A stretch of 61,697 nucleotides of DNA, from NCBI GenBank assembly GCA_029862125.1, contig JAOTXY010000012.1:1-61697 (forward strand), written 5' to 3'. The notes under the pieces are model-generated. The model made no database searches. It saw only the letters and a program-made list of their open reading frames with translations, and had not been told where the DNA came from. The translations under genes and the position numbers were made by a program. This document shows positions 8,421 to 16,651 of this stretch, piece after piece. Position 1 is the first letter of the stretch; every line of letters begins with the position of its first letter. This DNA is from Gammaproteobacteria bacterium (GTDB lineage Bacteria; Pseudomonadota; Gammaproteobacteria; GCA-001735895).

Positions 8421-8921
8421 CTATTCCGGATTGTTCAAAGTCAGCTTAACACCACCGCTATGGTCGGGATTCGCACCGATACCAAACACTGCAGCATGCG
8501 GGGATAAACTGGAATCCGCGCCGTGAAATGCGACTTCGTCATGACGCAATTCGAGGTAATTGACAATCGCACCCCTGCGCACAAATACCAGTACCGTCAA
8601 TAGTCCGGAAGCGATCAGCGAATCGCGTTCACCGCTAGGCCAGTTCCAGTCGAAGGGACATTCGCTGCCGCTCGCCTCGGGTTTGAATTCGGTGACCACT
8701 CTGACCCTGTCCCAGCCAAAATCCGTAACATCGGTCAACCGAAATTTCCCGGAAGCATCCGTTGTAGCCAATAACTCGTTTAGTGAGGTGCGAAACTGCT
8801 TGTTGCCCTGGCATTTGGCGTACAAATCTCCGTAGTAAAACGACATCACCAGTATCACGATCGCGGGCACGATATACACGATCGGCCGTGTCGGCATAAC
8901 CGAGAGTGCATTTTTAATCAT
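8421..8921 (-). CDS. Membrane-anchored hypothetical protein
   Basis: 166 residues with one N-terminal membrane helix (about residues 14-30, 'IVYIVPAIVILVMSFYYGD') and a soluble domain containing two Cys ('AKCQGNK' and 'GSECPFDW'), which could form a disulfide outside the cytoplasm. The start at 8921 is supported by AGGAG 6 nt upstream. No family was recognised. It lies between folD and the terminator of the second amt operon, on the same strand, and looks like an independent unit. Confidence 0.65.
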   Translation of the reverse strand: MIKNALSVMPTRPIVYIVPAIVILVMSFYYGDLYAKCQGNKQFRTSLNELLATTDASGKFRLTDVTDFGWDRVRVVTEFKPEASGSECPFDWNWPSGERDSLIASGLLTVLVFVRRGAIVNYLELRHDEVAFHGADSSLSPHAAVFGIGANPDHSGGVKLTLNNPE

Positions 8922-8972
8922 CGCAAACTCCTGTCGGAAATCGTCGGCATACGCACATTCGGCGGTAGCAAT

Positions 8973-9006
8973 GAAAAACCCCTTCGATCAGGAATCGAAG
9001 GGGTTT
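8973..9006 (-). terminator. Terminator of the second amt operon
   Basis: Strong perfect stem of 12 bp (AACCCCTTCGAT with ATCGAAGGGGTT) and 5-nt loop. The A-run at 8973-8978 gives a T-run on the minus strand. It lies 33 bp beyond the small membrane protein gene. Confidence 0.85.
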
Positions 9007-9038
9007 CCACAACATCCTGCCATGAATACTACCGGCAA

Positions 9039-9287
9039 TTAGCGCCCGATAGAATCCTTCGCTTCCCTGCTTCCTTCATCATCGAGGACCTTTCCGGGGC
9101 CTCCCTGCTTATTGATGTTTTCGATATCACCCTTGAATTCGGTGGATTCCTTCTGGTGTTGCCAGACGTGCCAGCCAAACCAGAAAATCAATCCCAGGAT
9201 TGTCAGAAATCCTTCTGATCCAACGAAAGGATAGATCGCACCGAAGGTATCAAGATTGAGCCAGTTATCAACTAGACCTGTAGACAT
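9039..9287 (-). CDS. Small single-pass membrane protein linked to second ammonium transporter
   Basis: 82 residues with one membrane helix (about residues 24-42, 'EGFLTILGLIFWFGWHVW') and a charged cytoplasmic tail. GGAG lies 7 nt ahead of the ATG. It is the counterpart of the protein at 4791-5000: both directly follow an amt gene, begin with a short polar segment and share a 'GAIYPFVGS'/'GVIYSFAGS' motif before the helix. Function unknown; transporter accessory subunit is an inference from the repeated pairing. Confidence 0.75.
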   Translation of the reverse strand: MSTGLVDNWLNLDTFGAIYPFVGSEGFLTILGLIFWFGWHVWQHQKESTEFKGDIENINKQGGPGKVLDDEGSREAKDSIGR

Positions 9288-9338
9288 AATATTTTCTCCA
9301 AATGTAATTCAGTTAACGACGTATGGAATCGGCAGCCG

Positions 9339-10745
9339 TTACCCGGCTTCTTCACGAATCGCGCGCGCTACTTCCGCGGCATCCTCTGCTCTCTGCGTTT
9401 CGAAGTTGATATCCAGACCAACCATTTCGATTTCACGCGGGATACGCAGCTTGCCCATGCCGTGCAGGATCTTCGACACAATCAGTGCCGGAAAGAAACC
9501 CAGTACGAAGAACATGATCAAGGCACCCAGGAAGTTGCCCCATGGGGAAATGGGTGCATAGCCTTCGAACGGAGAGGACGGATAACCCCACAGCATGAAA
9601 CCAGCCACGACAATACCGTAAAAACCGGCATAACCATGCACCGCAACCGCACCGACGGCGTCGTCGATCTTGAACTTGCGCTCTACCCAGAAATGCATCT
9701 TGTAAGCGAGAATTGCACCGCCGGCACCAATCAGCATGGCCTGGATCGGGTGGTACAGGTCGTTACCCGACGAGGCGCCGATGATACCCGCCAGACCACC
9801 GGAGTAGGTCCAGAACGCGTCACCATCCGAAATCAGGTAGGCCGCCATCAGACCGCCCGATAGCGACATCAGGAAGTTAAAGGTAATCGCTGACAGAGTG
9901 GTTGGCTGCAGATATATGTTGGTGGCACTGAAGAAGGTCTTGTCCGGCACATCCAGCATCGCGGGACCATAGACATCGATAATCGGGATATTACAGGCCA
10001 CGTAGAAGCCCCAGAAACCGGTATAGATGAGGAACAGCCCAATCGTTACCAGCCAGGGATTATGCGGATTAATATTCCGTGGCGTACCGTCAGCAGCGAA
10101 TTTACCGATACGTGGACCCAGCACCAGTAGTACGCCCAGCGCGAAACCGCCGGCTATCGCGTGGATTACACCGGACGCGTAGGCATCGTGATAACCCAGT
10201 TTTTGCACCATCCAGCCATTCCAGGACCAGCCCCAGGAAGCGTCGATGATCCAGGTAAAGGAACCGATGACCACAGCCAGTACCCAGAAAGCGCTGGGGC
10301 GGATACGCTCGATGACCGCACCGGAGACGATGGAAGCGGCAGTCCAGGAGAACAGCAGGAAAGCAGCCCAGAACACGCCGTTAATACGCGCCCAGAAGGC
10401 GGTATCGTCCGCGGTCAGGACACCGCCTTCTTGCGGTGCACCACCCATATGCGTGCCCATCAGCTCGCTCCACGGCGTCGCAAAGGGCGCGTCTACCAGG
10501 GGACCGATGATCCACGGACCATTGACAAAGGCAAAATAAATCCACCAGCCGAAGAAAAAGAAGGTGACAGTTACCAGCGGGATAACCATGGTGTTCTTCA
10601 TCAGGGTGTGCGTGTGGTTCTTGTAGCGTGAGGCGCCAACCTCATAAACGCAGAAACCGACGTGAATCAGGAACATGAACACGACGGTGACCCAATAATA
10701 AAACTCGGTAAATATTATCCCGAGCGCGGTTAGCTCGTTATCCAT
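9339..10745 (-). CDS. amt: Ammonium/methylammonium transporter family protein (Amt), copy 2
   Basis: 468 residues from ATG 10743-10745, 4 nt after GGGGGAG; 30 further upstream codons lack a binding site and were excluded. Amt-family helices and the twin-His residues are visible ('SGVIHAIAGGFALG' and 'VAVHGYAGFYG'), with the paired Asp in 'YHDAYASG'. The AmtB Ser219 position reads Cys ('GFWGFYVAC'), as in copy 1. Compared with copy 1 there is a longer external loop after helix 3 and a longer C-terminal tail. It lies downstream of the glutamine-synthetase-like operon on the same strand but 248 bp away, so it probably has its own promoter. Confidence 0.92.
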   Translation of the reverse strand: MDNELTALGIIFTEFYYWVTVVFMFLIHVGFCVYEVGASRYKNHTHTLMKNTMVIPLVTVTFFFFGWWIYFAFVNGPWIIGPLVDAPFATPWSELMGTHMGGAPQEGGVLTADDTAFWARINGVFWAAFLLFSWTAASIVSGAVIERIRPSAFWVLAVVIGSFTWIIDASWGWSWNGWMVQKLGYHDAYASGVIHAIAGGFALGVLLVLGPRIGKFAADGTPRNINPHNPWLVTIGLFLIYTGFWGFYVACNIPIIDVYGPAMLDVPDKTFFSATNIYLQPTTLSAITFNFLMSLSGGLMAAYLISDGDAFWTYSGGLAGIIGASSGNDLYHPIQAMLIGAGGAILAYKMHFWVERKFKIDDAVGAVAVHGYAGFYGIVVAGFMLWGYPSSPFEGYAPISPWGNFLGALIMFFVLGFFPALIVSKILHGMGKLRIPREIEMVGLDINFETQRAEDAAEVARAIREEAG

Positions 10746-10993
10746 TTTTCTCCCCCTTATAGTTATGAGAATTGTTAAATTTAAACCGGCATCCTGCTGG
10801 CATACCACGCAATGATTTTCAAACAGCCTGCTCACTCACAGGAAAATTTAACTACTCGAATGAAAACCCCCACCCTTTATATTTATTAAAGATCCGTATA
10901 AATAACATATAAAGACTTCGTGATCAAAATAGCGAAAAGGATCATCGGTAACTCCAGATAATACTTTTCGCCCGCTAATTGCTCGTACCCTCT

Positions 10994-11383
10994 TCAGGTG
11001 AATTTTTCGTACGCTTTGCGAAGATCAACCATCGGGTGACCGCTTGCCATCTGGAATTTTACCAGTAGCTCACGCGCGATCATGTCCCGGTCCTGCTGGT
11101 TATCCGGCAATTCGATATCGTCGGGAATGGTGACCCAGCCGTTGATGTTGCGATCGAATACCGCGGGATTGCCTTCCTCGTAGCCCATGTGCACGTCTTC
11201 AAGCCAGTTCAGATCGCTCCAGCCCATGACTTCCATATACTTATGCAAAAACGGCGTGCAGCGCTCCATATCGGGCACCAGGTTTACATCGTAACGATAG
11301 CCGATGTGTTGACCGATGATCTTCTCACGCTCGGTATCAACGCCGTCGCCTTCGAGGAATTGGTTAATATCTTGTTCAGCCAT
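10994..11383 (-). CDS. Conserved small protein at the end of the glutamate-synthase-like operon
   Basis: 129 residues, acidic, no membrane segment, no Cys cluster apart from 'MERCTPF'. A perfect AGGAGG lies 8 nt ahead of the ATG. It begins 12 bp after the FMN subunit gene, so it belongs to the same transcript. Aromatic and acidic patches ('GWSDLNWLEDVHMGYEE', 'PDDIELPDNQQDRDMIA') suggest a soluble partner protein. I do not recognise the family. The left-edge copy of the operon is cut before this position, so it cannot be seen whether it has one too. Confidence 0.8.
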   Translation of the reverse strand: MAEQDINQFLEGDGVDTEREKIIGQHIGYRYDVNLVPDMERCTPFLHKYMEVMGWSDLNWLEDVHMGYEEGNPAVFDRNINGWVTIPDDIELPDNQQDRDMIARELLVKFQMASGHPMVDLRKAYEKFT

Positions 11384-11395
11384 TACTGGTTCCTC

Positions 11396-12736
11396 CTAGA
11401 AACGTGTCATGTCGGGACGACCGACAGTGTGTTGAGTACCCGCCATCGGTACCTGCGCACAGGCCGAGGCTTCCATGGTCAGCGCCGCCAGGTCTTCCGG
11501 CTCGAGCGAATGGATGTTGGTCTTGCCACAAGCGCGCGCGAACAACTGCGCCTCGATGGTGAGCGTATGCAGAAAGTTGTAAACCCGCTCCGCCGCTGAA
11601 TCAGGATCGAGACGCTGACGCAGGATCGGATCCTGGGTAGCAACGCCGACAGGGCAACGACCGGTGTGGCAGTGATAGCAGTAGCCGGCTTCGACACCCA
11701 TCTCGTTCGGAAAATCAGCTTCCGGAATATCCTTGTTACAGTTCAACGCGATCAGCGCAGAGTGACCGATTGCAACCGCGTCTGCACCCAGCGCAATCGC
11801 TTTTGCCAGGTCAGCGCCATTACGGATTCCGCCAGCGTAAACCAGCGTAATTTCACCCGACATGCCGACATCGTCGAGGGCCTGGCGCGCCTGGCGAATC
11901 GCCGCGATGCCGGGAACACCGGTATCTTCGGTTGCAAGGTGAGGTCCGGCACCGGTACCCCCTTCCATACCGTCGATGTAGATCGAATCGGGTCCGGTCT
12001 TGGCGGCCATGCGCACGTCGTCATAGACGCGTGCCGCACCCAGCTTCAACTGAATCGGAATCTGCCCATCGGTGGCTTCGCGAACTTCCTGGATCTTCAG
12101 TGCCAGGTCATCCGGTCCCATCCAGTCAGGATGACGCGCCGGCGAACGCTGATCGATACCAGCAGGGAGTGAACGCATTTCGGCCACCTGGTCGGTTACT
12201 TTCTGACCCATCAGGTGTCCGCCGAGACCCACCTTACAGCCTTGACCAATAAAGAACTCGACTGCATCAGCAAGGCGCAAGTGATTTGGGTTAAAGCCGT
12301 AACGCGACTGGATACACTGGTAAAACCACTTGGACGAGTAACGACGCTCGTCGGGAATCATGCCGCCTTCACCGGAACAGGTCGCGGTGCCCGCCATGGT
12401 GGCACCGCGTGCCAACGCGGTCTTGGCCTCGTAGCTCAAGGCACCAAAAGACATCCCGGTGATATAAACCGGAATATCAAGCTCCAGCGGAACCTTGGCA
12501 TTGGGACCAATGACGGTTTTGGTCAGGCACTTTTCACGATAACCCTCGATAACGAAACGCGTCAGGGTACCCGGCATGAAAGTCAGGTCGTCCCAGGTCG
12601 GAATCTTCTTGAACAGCGAAAAACCGCGCATGCGGTAACGACCGAGCTCAGCCTTGATGTGAATATCATTCATCACCTCGGGTGGGAAGATGAAACTGTT
12701 CCCCAGGTGGTATGGATCTATTTTTTTATCAGACAT
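11396..12736 (-). CDS. mgsC: FMN-binding glutamate synthase-like subunit (MgsC/GlxD family)
   Basis: 446 residues from ATG 12734-12736 (GGAG about 9 nt upstream). The TIM-barrel FMN domain shows 'ITGMSFGALS', 'IPIQLKLGAARV', 'DGMEGGTGAGP', 'YAGGIRNGADLAKAIALGAD' and the [3Fe-4S] motif 'CYHCHTGRCPVGVATQ'. In N-methylglutamate synthase this subunit adds methylamine (delivered from gamma-glutamylmethylamide) to 2-oxoglutarate; in glutamate-synthase-like relatives it adds ammonia. The gene order glutamine-synthetase-like, amidotransferase, GXGXG, FMN subunit matches methylamine-use clusters. The same order is also known from glnT-glx loci of rhizobia, so the substrate is inferred rather than seen. 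It has a paralogue at the left window edge. Confidence 0.85.
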   Translation of the reverse strand: MSDKKIDPYHLGNSFIFPPEVMNDIHIKAELGRYRMRGFSLFKKIPTWDDLTFMPGTLTRFVIEGYREKCLTKTVIGPNAKVPLELDIPVYITGMSFGALSYEAKTALARGATMAGTATCSGEGGMIPDERRYSSKWFYQCIQSRYGFNPNHLRLADAVEFFIGQGCKVGLGGHLMGQKVTDQVAEMRSLPAGIDQRSPARHPDWMGPDDLALKIQEVREATDGQIPIQLKLGAARVYDDVRMAAKTGPDSIYIDGMEGGTGAGPHLATEDTGVPGIAAIRQARQALDDVGMSGEITLVYAGGIRNGADLAKAIALGADAVAIGHSALIALNCNKDIPEADFPNEMGVEAGYCYHCHTGRCPVGVATQDPILRQRLDPDSAAERVYNFLHTLTIEAQLFARACGKTNIHSLEPEDLAALTMEASACAQVPMAGTQHTVGRPDMTRF

Positions 12737-12765
12737 CTTACATTTCTCCAAGATAAAGCTCGTGC

Positions 12766-13602
12766 CTAGAGCACCAGTTTCTTCTCTGTAGGTTCGAGGT
12801 TATCGTAGTTCCACAATTGCTTGCCGGAAGTCAGTTTGATCATGCTGTCGATGCCGTTTGGCGCCGACATGTCATATTGAGACAGCTTGCCTTCGAGGTA
12901 ACGCTTGTCGAGGTCGGTCATTTCGGTCTCGACGCAATCCACACCCAGGCTGGCAATCTTGCCACCCACGTAAATGGTACCGTCATACATCGAATCGCCG
13001 AGATTATCGCCGGCGTCACCGAGGATAATCATGCGACCACGTTGCATCATGAAGCCGGTAAAGGCTCCAACGCTGTCACCCACAATAATGGTGCCACCCT
13101 TTTGATCGATACCGACACGCGCACCTGCCTGCCCCTTACAAACCAGGTCGCCACCGCGAATCGCGGCGCCGAACAGCGAACCCGCATTTTTTTCGATCAC
13201 CACCTTGCCCGCCATCATGTTTTCTGCACATGACCAACCGACTCGACCACTGATGTGGATATTGGGACCATCGATCAGACCGCAGCCAAAGTAGCCGAGA
13301 CTGCCTTCGAAATTCAGATTCAAACGATTCAGAATCCCTACTCCGAGAGAGTGTTTGGCGCGCGGATTTTTCACGGTGATCGTACCGTGCCCAGATTTCA
13401 TCAAGTCACGAATCGCGATATTGATTTCGGCAATTTCCATATCTGCGGCGTCGAACTCGGCCGATTTTTCAAAATCAACTTCGTAGCCCCATGGATAGGT
13501 GAAATTCTCTTCCTCGGTCGCCGAGAAGAACATTTGCTGGGTACGACCCGCGAGCTGCTCTTCATGCAGCCCCATGTCATGGGATGTGGTTACGCTGCCC
13601 AT
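12766..13602 (-). CDS. mgsB: GXGXG-domain glutamate synthase-like subunit (MgsB/GlxC family)
   Basis: 278 residues with a right-handed beta-helix of repeated glycines ('GYFGCGLIDGPNIHI', 'GWSCAENMMAG', 'TIYVGGKIASLGVDC'), homologous to the C-terminal domain of glutamate synthase. It has an N-terminal extension of about 50 residues not present in the copy at 350-1030. The ATG at 13600-13602 is 7 nt after GGGGAGG and overlaps the end of the amidotransferase gene by 13 bp, indicating translational coupling. It provides a structural interface between amidotransferase and FMN subunits. Confidence 0.86.
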   Translation of the reverse strand: MGSVTTSHDMGLHEEQLAGRTQQMFFSATEEENFTYPWGYEVDFEKSAEFDAADMEIAEINIAIRDLMKSGHGTITVKNPRAKHSLGVGILNRLNLNFEGSLGYFGCGLIDGPNIHISGRVGWSCAENMMAGKVVIEKNAGSLFGAAIRGGDLVCKGQAGARVGIDQKGGTIIVGDSVGAFTGFMMQRGRMIILGDAGDNLGDSMYDGTIYVGGKIASLGVDCVETEMTDLDKRYLEGKLSQYDMSAPNGIDSMIKLTSGKQLWNYDNLEPTEKKLVL

Positions 13603-14528
13603 ACTTTGACCTCCCCTTGATAAGGATCCCAGGTGTCGATTTCACGTGGGAAAATACTGCGGATAGCGACTTCTTCCGAAGCCAGCCCGACAAATTCATC
13701 GCTCTCGTAGAGCACCATGGGTTTGGCACCCATCACATCCTTGGCCATACCCAGCTGGTTACCGGTTGCCACCAGGTAGGTGAACACGCCGTCGATGACA
13801 TCAATCGTCCTCTGCATCGCACCTTCGAGCTCATCACCACGGTCGATTTGATCGGCGATATAAACCGCGATCAGTTCCGAGTCACAGTTCGACATGAAAC
13901 GATGGCCACGACGTTCGAGATCGCGGCGCATGGTCCAGTAATTGGTCAACTGACCATTGTGAACCACCGACACATCGTTGAAGGGATAAGCCCAGTAAGG
14001 GTGCGCGGAACGAATATCGACGTCCGACTCGGTTGCCATCCGGGTGTGACCGATCGCATGGGTACCGACAAAGCCTTTCAAGCCGTACTGATCGGAAACC
14101 ACGGTCGCATCGCCGAGGTCCTTGATCAATTCCAGTGCTTTTCCGACGGACAGGATTTCAACACCATCGAGGTCTTCGATGAAATCGATCAAGCGTTTCA
14201 GATCACCGTCGAATTTAAAGTGATAACGAAACGCATACTCGGTAGCATCTTCTCTCTCGATGACCTCGGCGCCCATTTCCGCCAGGCGAACATCAACCGC
14301 GGCCTTGCGTTCTACCACCAGGCGATGAATATCGAAACCCGTTTTCATTTCTTCCTGCTCGGCAACTTTAAAGCGCAACACGTGCACGCCTTCATCACCC
14401 TTGCCATAGAGTGCAAAACCGGTAGAGTCCGGCCCGCGGTGCTTCAACGCCTGAAGCATCTGGGTCATCTCGCTACCGATATCGCTGGTGACACCACCTT
14501 TCCAGATTAGTCCAGCAATACCACACAT
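13590..14528 (-). CDS. mgsA: Class II glutamine amidotransferase subunit (MgsA/GlxB family)
   Basis: 312 residues beginning 'MCGIAGLIWK', so Cys2 becomes the catalytic N-terminal nucleophile. Family motifs are 'HRGPDSTGFAL', 'GHTRMATESDVDIRSAHPYW' and 'VVHNGQLTNYWTMR'. It splits glutamine or gamma-glutamylmethylamide and feeds ammonia or methylamine to the FMN subunit. It overlaps the following GXGXG gene by 13 bp and follows the glutamine-synthetase-like gene by 100 bp. Confidence 0.88.
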   Translation of the reverse strand: MCGIAGLIWKGGVTSDIGSEMTQMLQALKHRGPDSTGFALYGKGDEGVHVLRFKVAEQEEMKTGFDIHRLVVERKAAVDVRLAEMGAEVIEREDATEYAFRYHFKFDGDLKRLIDFIEDLDGVEILSVGKALELIKDLGDATVVSDQYGLKGFVGTHAIGHTRMATESDVDIRSAHPYWAYPFNDVSVVHNGQLTNYWTMRRDLERRGHRFMSNCDSELIAVYIADQIDRGDELEGAMQRTIDVIDGVFTYLVATGNQLGMAKDVMGAKPMVLYESDEFVGLASEEVAIRSIFPREIDTWDPYQGEVKVWAA

Positions 14529-14628
14529 AAGATTATCCTCTCGAAATTAAAACTAGCTGCCAGAGCAGCAGAAATTTGTGCCGAAACCCGGCGCGGGCAA
14601 TGCCGACGCCGGGCAGGAACAAGCTTTG

Positions 14629-16098
14629 TTAGGGTAAGCAGTCGAGGTAGGTTTCGACGTCCCAATCCGTAACGGTATGATTAAATCGCTCCCACTCGTC
14701 GCGTTTGTAATGCTCGAAAACTTTGAACATCTCACCCGGCATGGCCGACTTGATAACTTCATCGGCGCGCAGCTCATCGAGTGCTTCGCCCAGCGACATC
14801 GGTAACTTCTTGACATCCTTACCCGCATCGATCGCTTCGTAAATATTACGCTCTTCGGCTTCGCCCGGATCGAGGTTATTGTCGATACCATCGTCGAAAG
14901 CTTTCAATAGCGCTGAACCCATCAGGTAAGGATTCACCATCGAATCGACCGAACGGTACTCGAAGCGACCCGGTGCCGAGACACGCAGCGCGCAGGTACG
15001 GTTCTGGTACCCCCAGTCGGCGAAGATCGGCGCCCAGAAACCGGTATCCCACAAGCGGCGATAAGAGTTAACCGTGGACGAACCGATTGAGGTTAACGCC
15101 CCGAGATGCTTGATAACACCACCGATAGATTGCAACCCGATTGGACCCGGTGCACGCTCATCGATCGAGGGATCAGGCATGAAAGTATTTTCACCACCGA
15201 CCCGGTAGCTGAAAGCGCCGTCCATTCCGGCCAGGGATTCCATACCAAGTTTATTAACCACGTCTTCACCACCACGCCACAGCGACATGTTGTGGTGACA
15301 GCCTGATGCTGATACGCCCATGAATGGCTTGGACATGAAGCAGGCAATGAGGTTGTCTTCGCGCGCGACCTGGGCGCAGATCTGGCGATAGGTGGTCAAA
15401 CGATCCGCATTACGCAATACATCGTCGAACTGGGTATTCAGCTCGAGCTGACCGGGTGCGTCCTCATGGTCACCCTGGATGATATCGAGACCCATTTGAA
15501 TGGAGTACTCGATAACTTTCATGAATGAAGGGCGCAGTTCTTCGAACTGGTCAATATGGTAGCAGTTTGGCTTGGTAACACCACCGCTCATCTTGCCGTC
15601 TTCACCGCGCTTCAACCACATCATTTCCGGCTCGGTGCCACAGCGCATGTCGAGGCCGTGTTTGTCCTGGAATTCATTGTGGATACGGCGCAGATTACCG
15701 CGGCAATCTGACGTCAACGCACCACCCGGATTCTCGCGTTCTTCGCGATTACGGAACAGGGTGCAGAATACGCGACCAATGCGTTTGTCCCAGGGCAATT
15801 GGCAAAAAGTCTCGGGATCGGGGATGCCAACCAGTTCCGATGATTCAGGGCCGTATCCGATATAATCACCGTGTCGGTCGACGAACAGGTTAGCCGTCGA
15901 ACCGTATACCAGCTGGAAACCTTTCTCGGCGAGGCGTTCCCAGTGCATGGCGGGAATACCCTTACCGACAATCCGTCCGGTTACAGAAATAAACTGGTAG
16001 TAAATGTAGTCGACACCAGTTTCCTTGATTTTTTCGCTTACCTGCTTTACCAGTTCCGCGCGTCCCGGCGCTTCCACGTGTGCTTGTAAATCGGTCAT
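14629..16098 (-). CDS. Glutamine synthetase-family enzyme (GlnT/GmaS-like)
   Basis: 489 residues from ATG 16096-16098, 5 nt after GGAGGG. Glutamine synthetase catalytic features are visible: 'GTEPEMMW' and 'HEDAPGQLELN' (metal-binding Glu), 'GCHHNMSLW' (the His near glutamate), and 'NRTCALRVSAPGRFEYRS' (Arg and Glu of the active site). It belongs to the beta-grasp/catalytic two-domain class but is not classical GlnA: the N-terminus 'DYIYYQFISVTGRIVGKGIP' is of the catabolic GS-like type. The tie to an MgsABC-like trio and to tmm/tdm suggests gamma-glutamylmethylamide synthetase activity. It also differs from the GmaS N-termini I know, so ordinary or novel gamma-glutamylation of another amine remains open. 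First gene of the operon; the upstream region carries repeated ACCAATTT motifs. Confidence 0.8.
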   Translation of the reverse strand: MTDLQAHVEAPGRAELVKQVSEKIKETGVDYIYYQFISVTGRIVGKGIPAMHWERLAEKGFQLVYGSTANLFVDRHGDYIGYGPESSELVGIPDPETFCQLPWDKRIGRVFCTLFRNREERENPGGALTSDCRGNLRRIHNEFQDKHGLDMRCGTEPEMMWLKRGEDGKMSGGVTKPNCYHIDQFEELRPSFMKVIEYSIQMGLDIIQGDHEDAPGQLELNTQFDDVLRNADRLTTYRQICAQVAREDNLIACFMSKPFMGVSASGCHHNMSLWRGGEDVVNKLGMESLAGMDGAFSYRVGGENTFMPDPSIDERAPGPIGLQSIGGVIKHLGALTSIGSSTVNSYRRLWDTGFWAPIFADWGYQNRTCALRVSAPGRFEYRSVDSMVNPYLMGSALLKAFDDGIDNNLDPGEAEERNIYEAIDAGKDVKKLPMSLGEALDELRADEVIKSAMPGEMFKVFEHYKRDEWERFNHTVTDWDVETYLDCLP

Positions 16099-16328
16099 AT
16101 TACCCTCCAACGGTTAAAGACTTAAACGCTTCAATTCTTCGGTTCTACAGATGGATTAATCCGACTTTTATAACTATGTTTTTCATCGGAAAACGCATCG
16201 TAGCGTTGCCCAGCCTGCGATTTGGGCGCAACAAACAGGCCGTCATGTTATACCCATCAGGTTGCACAAAACAAGACCCAAAGTACGTTTTTTTGGACAA
16301 TTCCTGAAAGAAATAGTGAAATGAGTGG

Positions 16329-16610
16329 ACCAATTTGATTGTATAGGTCTAAATTGGTAATAGAAATCAGTTCTTCAAACCACGAGCAACAAGTAAAAAT
16401 TTTATTTACATTATTAATTTAACTTAATTAATTCAATTAGTTATAATTAAACTGTATTATAAATCCTGGCTTATTCTATATCGATGCGGGCGCTAACGGG
16501 ACTTATCATGTTTGGGGCCAATTTTGGCATCCCAACCCTAAGTATGATCAATTCAAGGCCCAAATAGCGCTTGATTTAGGCCTTTATTTGGAGCATTATT
16601 GTACCAATTT
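16329..16610. promoter_or_regulatory. Repeated ACCAATTT operator-like motifs in divergent promoter region
   Basis: The 553-bp, very A/T-rich gap between the glutamine-synthetase-like operon and gntR-tdm contains no gene. It holds ACCAATTT at 16329-16336, its inverse AAATTGGT at 16351-16358 (a 14-bp-spaced dyad), and a third copy at 16603-16610. That copy is part of ATTG-TAC-CAAT at 16598-16608, resembling FadR/FCD-type half sites. The adjacent GntR protein is the likely ligand (inference). Copies lie near both divergent transcripts. Confidence 0.45.
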
Positions 16611-16651
16611 AGAGTACCATAAAATTACTGGGTCTTGAGGAGCCACGGGAC

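Noticed and set aside
13584-14510. Open frame of 308 codons on the plus strand opposite the amidotransferase gene
   Set aside because: It mirrors a clear Ntn amidotransferase gene codon by codon, has no binding site and no recognisable domain; long antisense frames are common opposite GC-rich genes.
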